DNA from: Echinometra lucunter
Taxonomy: Eukaryota; Echinodermata; Echinoidea; Camarodonta; Echinometridae
Assembly (NCBI GenBank): GCA_029962745.1
Contig: CM057158.1
Span: forward strand, 16,898,743 to 16,962,742
Direction: 5' to 3'
DNA: 64,000 bases
Shown here: piece after piece, positions 61,701 through 64,000 of the stretch
How positions within the stretch are numbered: position 1 is the first letter of the stretch
Layout of the letters: every line of letters begins with the position of its first letter
Translations under genes and position numbers: made by a program
The notes under the pieces: generated by a model
Told to the model about the DNA's origin: nothing
What the model saw: the letters and a program-made list of their open reading frames with translations, nothing else
Databases searched by the model: none

Positions 61701-63801
61701 TTTGAATATACTTTGTGAGTTGTTCGTAATGTATTTTCATAAAGCTGCATTGCGCAAAAACAAACCAATCAACAAAAGACAAAAAATAACCAGTGTCGAT
61801 CTTCTTGTCGTGGAATCTTGTTAGAAAAGCAATAAGAAATCCTAGGAAAAAAAACCAACAATAAAATATGTTTGTCCAACGTAATGTTTACACACATTAC
61901 GGTCACATTAAAAAAAAATGGTATGTTATTCCTTTGTTCATACCATTATGTTTGTTTGTTGTTTGTTTTCAATCAATGTGTGTTAAACTTTTTGTCATTA
62001 AATGTCCTCGTCATCTTCATGCCCATGTTCATATCACCTTACTCTTAGCCACTGCTGACAACACTGACCCTGTTATCACTGGATGTCCTAATGACATCAG
62101 TGTGGCTATCCCATTTGGATCTACCTCCGTCCCTATCACATGGACAGAGCCTACAGCTACAGATAACTCTGGCTCAGTCACATCTGCTTCCAATCGTTCT
62201 CCTGGAGATACATTCAATGTTGGCACAACAGTGGTTACCTATACTTTCACTGATGGTTCTGGGAACTTTGCCATTTGTTCATTTTCTGTCATTGTATCGG
62301 GTATGTTTGTCTCCTGTATTTATGTTATTCGATTCATGTTACCATAGTTACTGAAATTATAAAAGATTTAGCAAACTATCTCTGTTTCGACACCGCTTTC
62401 TCTTCCTTTTCTTGAAGGTATTATTTCAAGACAAAACAGAAAAAATGAAATGACAATATATGCCTTTGCCATGTCAGAAACAAATGTGTCTGGAATTAAT
62501 TCAAAAATACCCTTCGAAAAAATTGCATTCTTTCATACTCATATAGTTTTATAATTTTCTTGTTTTGAATATACTTTGTGAGTTGTTCGTAAAGTATCTT
62601 CATAAAGCTGCATTGTGCAAAACAAACCAATAAAACAAAAGACAAAAAATAACCAGTGCCGATCTTCTTGTCATGGAATCTTGTTAGAAAAGCAATAAGA
62701 AATCCTTTAAAAAAACCAACAAGTTGTCCAACTTAATGATTACACACATTACGGCCACATTAAAAAAATGTAGTCCATTTATTTATTTGGTCATACCATT
62801 TTGTTTGCTTGTTGTTGGTTTTTATAAATGTTTGTCATTAAATGTCCTAGTCATCTTCATGCCCGTGTTCATATCACCTTCCTCTTAGCCACTGCTGACA
62901 ACACTGACCCTGTCATCACTGGATGTCCTAACGACATCAGTGTGGCTATCCCATTTGGATCTACCTCCGTCCCTATCACATGGACAGAGCCTACAGCTAC
63001 AGATGACTCTGGTTCAGTCACATCTGCTTCCAATCGTTCTCCAGGAGATACATTCAGTGTTGGCACAACAGTGGTTACCTATACATTCACTGATGGTTCT
63101 GGGAACTTTGCCATTTGTTCATTTTCTGTCATTGTATCGGGTACGTTTGTACATGTATTTGGGCTCAGTGTTCCTCATTTTCCTGATTTTCTTCATGAAT
63201 TTACTCCACCTGTCACACTAGCCACGGTTAGGACATAGGAACTTTCTTCAACAGGTCATGTTATTTTTAGTTGTATTTGTGCTAAAATTCGGCTGTGTTA
63301 CATTATTATTTGAGTCATTTTGTTGTCTGTATTCATAATGATTAGTTTTGTTCTGCCTCCATTGTTTTTCTTCAAGCCTTAGATAAAACAGTCTGTTAAG
63401 TTCCATAAATCGAAGGAAGAACACTTTCCTCGAAATTTAATCCTTCATCAGTGTTCTCGTTTATATTTGCTTCATCTTTTTCTTTCGGTACTTACGTATT
63501 CATTCAGCCTACTTTCTTCTCACTGTTCATTCTTTCTTGCGCTTAGCCACTACTGACACCACCGACCCTGTTATCTTTGGGTGTCCTGCTGACATCAGTG
63601 TTTTCCTCCCAACTAGTTCCACCAGCATTTCGGTCCCATGGACCGAGCCCACAGCTACAGATAACTCTGGCTCACCTATTGCTGTTTCCTCTAACCGGTC
63701 TCCTGGGGATTTATTCAGCCTTGGTACAACTCAAGTTACCTACACTTTCACTGATGTATCAGGGAATGATGCAATCTGTTCATTTCTTGTGATTGTAAAT
63801 G
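38169..63801 (+). CDS. Hyalin-type HYR-repeat secreted protein gene, 5' part (20 exons, runs off the right edge)
   Basis: Gene-level entry. Exons: 38169-38235 (signal peptide), 40967-41014 (candidate), then HYR exons 47723-47968, 48379-48630, 51814-52071, 52564-52815, 53038-53302, 53641-53895, 54316-54567, 55014-55265, 56359-56617, 57100-57363, 58186-58440, 58811-59062, 59479-59730, 60345-60596, 61186-61437, 62049-62300, 62889-63140 and 63547-63801. Seen: AG/GT boundaries, all phase 1, each HYR exon carrying a Cys-Pro near residue 13, a TWTEPTATDNSG-like core, a TYTFTD-like strand and a CSF motif near the end. Known: HYR (hyalin repeat) is an Ig-like extracellular adhesion module, and hyalin, the sea urchin hyaline-layer glycoprotein, is a tandem array of about 84-residue HYR units. 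Inferred: a secreted matrix protein. No stop codon or other C-terminal domain is reached, so a different HYR-rich protein (for example with EGF or TM domains downstream) is not excluded. HYR5 and HYR9 are frameshifted. The 6.7-kb intron before HYR1 could hide further small exons. Confidence 0.85.
38236..40966 (+). other. Intron 1 of the HYR gene (2.7 kb)
   Basis: GTAGGA donor and ttgcag acceptor. Apart from the small foldback at 39287-39403 nothing distinctive is seen. Confidence 0.5.
39287..39403. repeat. Foldback in intron 1
   Basis: agatgatgaatttcagaaaa at 39287 and its near-perfect inverse ending at 39403 (about 28-bp arms, 61-bp spacer). The motif gtaacggacatg in the spacer is inverted again near 39510. 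Confidence 0.75.
40967..41014 (+). CDS. Candidate exon 2 (48-bp mini-exon)
   Basis: It is bounded by acceptor ttgcag and donor GTAGGT. It enters in phase 1 from exon 1 and leaves in phase 1, so its 16 codons stay open between the signal peptide and HYR1. The peptide after the split codon reads ESNNFPLNSWSNCFY, hydrophilic with one cysteine. It would add a short linker after signal cleavage. The length is small enough for chance, so a transcript is needed. Confidence 0.45.
42150..42369. mobile_element. MITE-like TIR element with internal tandem duplication
   Basis: Ends aaggccccgtcacatattag and, inverted, aaggccgcgtcacatattag. A block of about 80 bp starting cgtcacatattagc(t/g)aatc is repeated in tandem inside (42155 and 42253). 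No coding capacity. Confidence 0.8.
43038..43288 (-). mobile_element. hAT-like MITE, same family, in the HYR gene's long intron
   Basis: Termini cagggccgtacgcag and ctgcgtacggccatg form a near-perfect inverted repeat of 15 bases. The flanking octamers CACAAACA and CACCTACA match at 6 of 8 positions, so the target duplication has decayed. It is inserted between candidate exon 2 and HYR1. Confidence 0.85.
43636..43740. repeat. ATT microsatellite
   Basis: Imperfect (ATT)n with gtt variants. Confidence 0.9.
46441..46704 (+). mobile_element. hAT-like MITE, same family, in the HYR gene's long intron
   Basis: A perfect 8-bp duplication TGTGGGTG (46433-46440 and 46705-46712) surrounds ends aggccgtacgcac and tgcgtaaggtct. 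The interior keeps the G run and the ggtcgcttcgctctctcgc block. It is the most diverged of the four copies. Confidence 0.85.
46738..47044 (+). pseudogene. Decayed 3' end of an RTE/I-type non-LTR retrotransposon
   Basis: One frame from about 46836 reads KMLLEGLVEGKWERGR, stop, then WFDDICKWTGVSYEGA and RVHD/SVHDRIRLR, matching the usual C-terminal pattern of endonuclease-reverse transcriptase ORFs (LEG..EGKR.RGRPR..W.DDI..WTG). An in-frame TAG (about 46889) replaces the Pro-Arg part, and further stops lie upstream. It ends in a (GAT)n tail at about 47014-47044. Confidence 0.8.
47723..47968 (+). CDS. HYR domain exon 1
   Basis: 82 codons, acceptor ttatag, donor GTAAGT, phase 1-1. It carries the NCP start, the VTWTEPTATDNSG core, SSFPVGFTAVTYVF and a CSFVVSV end. 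It is the most diverged of the single-module exons in its start (a TTAPEIF lead), as expected for the first repeat, and has SNN in place of SGN before the second cysteine. Confidence 0.93.
48379..48630 (+). CDS. HYR domain exon 2
   Basis: 84 codons, acceptor tcacag, donor GTAAGC, phase 1-1. The lead is NGDNNPPTISDCP and the end is DPSGNDAFCTFQVTIA. The core reads TWTAPSASDDTG rather than TWTEPTATDNSG, so the Glu of the core is Ala here. The following 3.2-kb intron holds a 2-kb foldback element. Confidence 0.93.
48771..50773. mobile_element. 2.0-kb foldback element inside the HYR2-HYR3 intron
   Basis: Arms of about 960 bp (48771-49730 and about 49808-50773) are inverted copies with scattered differences, starting with aaacacaaaacaaaag and separated by a spacer of about 77 bp. 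No transposase ORF is visible. No clear target-site duplication was found. It makes up most of this 3.2-kb intron. Confidence 0.85.
51140..51290. repeat. Small tandem duplication in the HYR2-HYR3 intron
   Basis: The block containing catgtgtttcatcttg and gtgtgaatataacaa appears twice in full, with an extra partial copy between. Short, AT-rich, no coding potential. Confidence 0.6.
51814..52071 (+). CDS. HYR domain exon 3
   Basis: 86 codons, acceptor ttgcag, donor GTAAGT, phase 1-1. The lead is PDLTSPVIVTCP, the core is VTWDAPTALDDSG and the end is DPSGNSVTCSFDVTVA. The Glu-Pro of the core is Ala-Pro, as in HYR2. Confidence 0.94.
52564..52815 (+). CDS. HYR domain exon 4
   Basis: 84 codons, acceptor ttccag, donor GTAAGC, phase 1-1. 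The lead is GDTTPPVISNCP, the core is VTWTEPTATDNSG, followed by SHVPGQSFTSGVTTVTYTF and the end NFDTCVFDVTV. The split last codon begins with A rather than the usual G, and HYR5 accepts it in frame. Confidence 0.94.
53038..53302 (+). CDS. HYR domain exon 5, with a one-base frameshift
   Basis: 265 bp, one more than 88 codons. Acceptor catcag, donor GTATGT. The 5' half reads SGDTTRPLITGCPEDV and TVSVSW. At 53139-53142 (ggaag) one extra base breaks the frame and the first frame meets TGA at 53157-53159. The +1 frame then continues perfectly with PTATDDSSAVTS, HQPGDAFDVGT and CSFDVTVTS. It resembles HYR10 closely. Either an assembly or sequencing indel, or a broken exon that must be skipped. Skipping keeps the frame because both flanking introns are phase 1. 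Confidence 0.85.
53641..53895 (+). CDS. HYR domain exon 6
   Basis: 85 codons, acceptor ccccag, donor GTATGT, phase 1-1. The lead is LDNTDPVIVGCPSDIEV, the core is VTWTEPSATDDSG and the end is DPSGNSATCSFSVIVS. With HYR7 and HYR8 it forms a subgroup sharing VGSS(D/N) and PGD(S/T)F(P/S)FGST signatures. Confidence 0.95.
54316..54567 (+). CDS. HYR domain exon 7
   Basis: 84 codons, acceptor cacaag (a weak, purine-rich tract), donor GTATGT, phase 1-1. The lead AIPDVVAPVIMGCPSDI is almost the same as in HYR8, marking a duplicate pair. It has an N-glycosylation sequon (SNIT) and VWTEPEVTDNSG as its core. Confidence 0.93.
55014..55265 (+). CDS. HYR domain exon 8
   Basis: 84 codons, acceptor cattag, donor GTATGT, phase 1-1. 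A close duplicate of HYR7: same lead, SNVT sequon, VSWTEPQATDNSG core and DTSGNSALCSFTVVVS end. The following 1.1-kb intron carries a 430-bp ACT microsatellite. Confidence 0.95.
55484..55920. repeat. ACT microsatellite with regular TTC and AGT interruptions
   Basis: A nearly pure (ACT)n tract of about 430 bp between HYR8 and HYR9, interrupted at intervals by acttctactactagt blocks. Long open frames here (poly-Leu on +, poly-Ser on -) are by-products of the repeat. Confidence 0.95.
56359..56617 (+). CDS. HYR domain exon 9, with a one-base frameshift
   Basis: 259 bp, one more than 86 codons. Acceptor atctag, donor GTATGT. The start reads AIADVQDPVITNCP. A CCC at 56397-56399, where CC is expected, shifts the frame and gives TGA at 56403-56405. 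The +1 frame then reads ADVILTTPSDI, VTWTEPTATDDSG and CSFNVTIS without further damage. As with HYR5, the symmetric phase would let splicing bypass it. A C-run indel error is a simple alternative. Confidence 0.85.
57100..57363 (+). CDS. HYR domain exon 10
   Basis: 88 codons, donor GTATGT, phase 1-1. The acceptor used here (gtaaag) is weak, but is the only AG that gives the GSGDTVRPVITGCPED frame. The core is VSWSEPTATDDSG, then STHQPGDSFDVGITTVVTYTF and AECSFNVVLSS. It is a paralogue of HYR5, sharing the SGDT lead and HQPGD motif, which shows what HYR5 looked like before the indel. Confidence 0.92.
58186..58440 (+). CDS. HYR domain exon 11
   Basis: 85 codons, acceptor aaacag, donor GTATGT, phase 1-1. 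The lead is ATTDTTDPVITGCPND, the core is VTWTEPTATDNSG and the end is CTFSVTVA. It is the first module with the SNRSPGDTFNVGTT block that then runs through HYR13-17. Confidence 0.96.
58811..59062 (+). CDS. HYR domain exon 12 with GSW substitution and a GTTAGT donor
   Basis: 84 codons, acceptor aaatag, phase 1-1. The invariant Gly of the SGN turn before the second cysteine is Trp (TGG for GGG at 59028-59030). The donor is GTTAGT instead of GTATGT; if unspliced, its own TAG would end the protein directly after this domain. It lacks the NRS sequon (TNSPGD). Confidence 0.93.
59479..59730 (+). CDS. HYR domain exon 13
   Basis: 84 codons, acceptor tctcag, donor GTATGT, phase 1-1. Cysteines at residues 13 and 77, Trp at 32, NRS sequon at 49-51. 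It opens the block of very recent tandem copies (HYR13-17) that differ from one another at only a few residues (SVAI here, SVPI in the others). Confidence 0.97.
60345..60596 (+). CDS. HYR domain exon 14
   Basis: 84 codons, acceptor cttag, donor GTATGT. Near-identical to HYR13 and HYR15-17. It carries NVGATV, where the others have NVGTTV, and GNSAICSF, shared with HYR15 only. Confidence 0.97.
61186..61437 (+). CDS. HYR domain exon 15
   Basis: 84 codons, acceptor cttag, donor GTATGT. The conserved core Glu is Asp (TWTDPTATDNSG). It shares GNSAICSF and the first part of its downstream intron with HYR14. Confidence 0.97.
62049..62300 (+). CDS. HYR domain exon 16
   Basis: 84 codons, acceptor cttag, donor GTATGT. 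It has the consensus sequence of the block, with GNFAICSF as in HYR13 and HYR17. Confidence 0.97.
62889..63140 (+). CDS. HYR domain exon 17
   Basis: 84 codons, acceptor cttag. The donor is GTACGT rather than GTATGT. TATDDSG replaces TATDNSG and FSVGTT replaces FNVGTT. The downstream intron is no longer of the duplicated type, so this marks the right end of the recent amplification. Confidence 0.97.
63547..63801 (+). CDS. HYR domain exon 18 (last in the window)
   Basis: 85 codons, acceptor cttag, donor GTATGC, phase 1-1. The lead is ATTDTTDPVIFGCPAD; the core is SVPWTEPTATDNSG, with Pro where the others have Thr before the Trp. It carries the NRS sequon. No stop codon or terminal exon follows before the edge, so the array continues. 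Confidence 0.95.
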
Positions 63802-64000
63802 GTATGCTTTCTTTCCCTTTACTCGTCCTTTTTCTTTATTCCTATAAATGTTATATTTTGTATTATCTTTATCTCGTACAATATTTGTTTGCATTAACTC
63901 GTTTTAAATAAATCATGCAAAGTACATATGTTGAACTAATATATCGTGAAATAGGTTTACTGATATTTGCTATACGAAGTCTTCCTATGCAACATTATGT

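Larger units (their letters stand above)
59731..62888 (+). repeat. Tandemly duplicated exon-intron units of HYR13-17
   Basis: Exon starts are spaced 866, 841, 863 and 840 bp. Introns 13-14 (614 bp) and 15-16 (611 bp) share one type of 3' half. Introns 14-15 (589 bp) and 16-17 (588 bp) share another. Both types keep the same block before the acceptor (catcttcatgcccatg-like). The alternation indicates duplication of a two-exon, roughly 1.7-kb unit. Confidence 0.9.

Noticed and set aside
59459..63066. Recurring minus-strand frames of about 65 codons (SVAVGSVHVI type)
   Set aside because: Antisense shadows of the HYR exons. They exist only because the repeated exons share codon usage, and they stop at the splice sites.

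Overview
The window is eukaryotic, AT-rich and very rich in repeats. It contains one supported protein-coding gene: the 5' part of a large secreted HYR-domain protein of the hyalin type, on the + strand from about 38.17 kb to beyond the right edge. Tandem hyalin repeats with one domain per phase-1 exon, together with tRNA-derived SINEs and many long foldback elements, point to an echinoderm, most likely a sea urchin. The species cannot be fixed from the sequence alone.

Layout. 1-17.1 kb: a giant inverted repeat. Left arm A (1-2997, probably continuing leftwards) matches right arm A' (14128-17121) at near identity. Between the arms lie a diverged direct copy B (about 7780-13627), which carries nested transposons, and a 500-N gap. 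17.3-23.2 kb: a roughly 6-kb foldback element whose arms contain tandem ~150-bp units with DR1-like AGGTCAAAGGTCA motifs. 23.7-24.6 kb: a perfect hairpin and a related tandem array. 25.0-37.8 kb: no recognisable host gene, only SINEs, a LINE 3' end, MITE-like foldbacks, microsatellites and an array of GCGAGC-rich motifs. 38.17-63.8 kb: the HYR gene.

The gene. Exon 1 (38169-38235) encodes a signal peptide. A candidate 48-bp exon 2 lies at 40967-41014. Eighteen HYR exons follow from 47723 to 63801. Every HYR intron boundary is phase 1, so each exon is a symmetric module of 82-88 codons that can be duplicated or skipped without losing frame. Two modules (HYR5 and HYR9) each carry one extra base and a premature stop. 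HYR13-17 and their introns are very recent tandem copies with a dimeric, mosaic pattern.

No RNA gene other than SINE heads, no CRISPR array and no bacterial operon is present. Several transposons could be bounded precisely by target-site duplications: a 1.64-kb hAT element, four copies of a ~255-bp hAT-like MITE, and a SINE for which copy B supplies the empty site.
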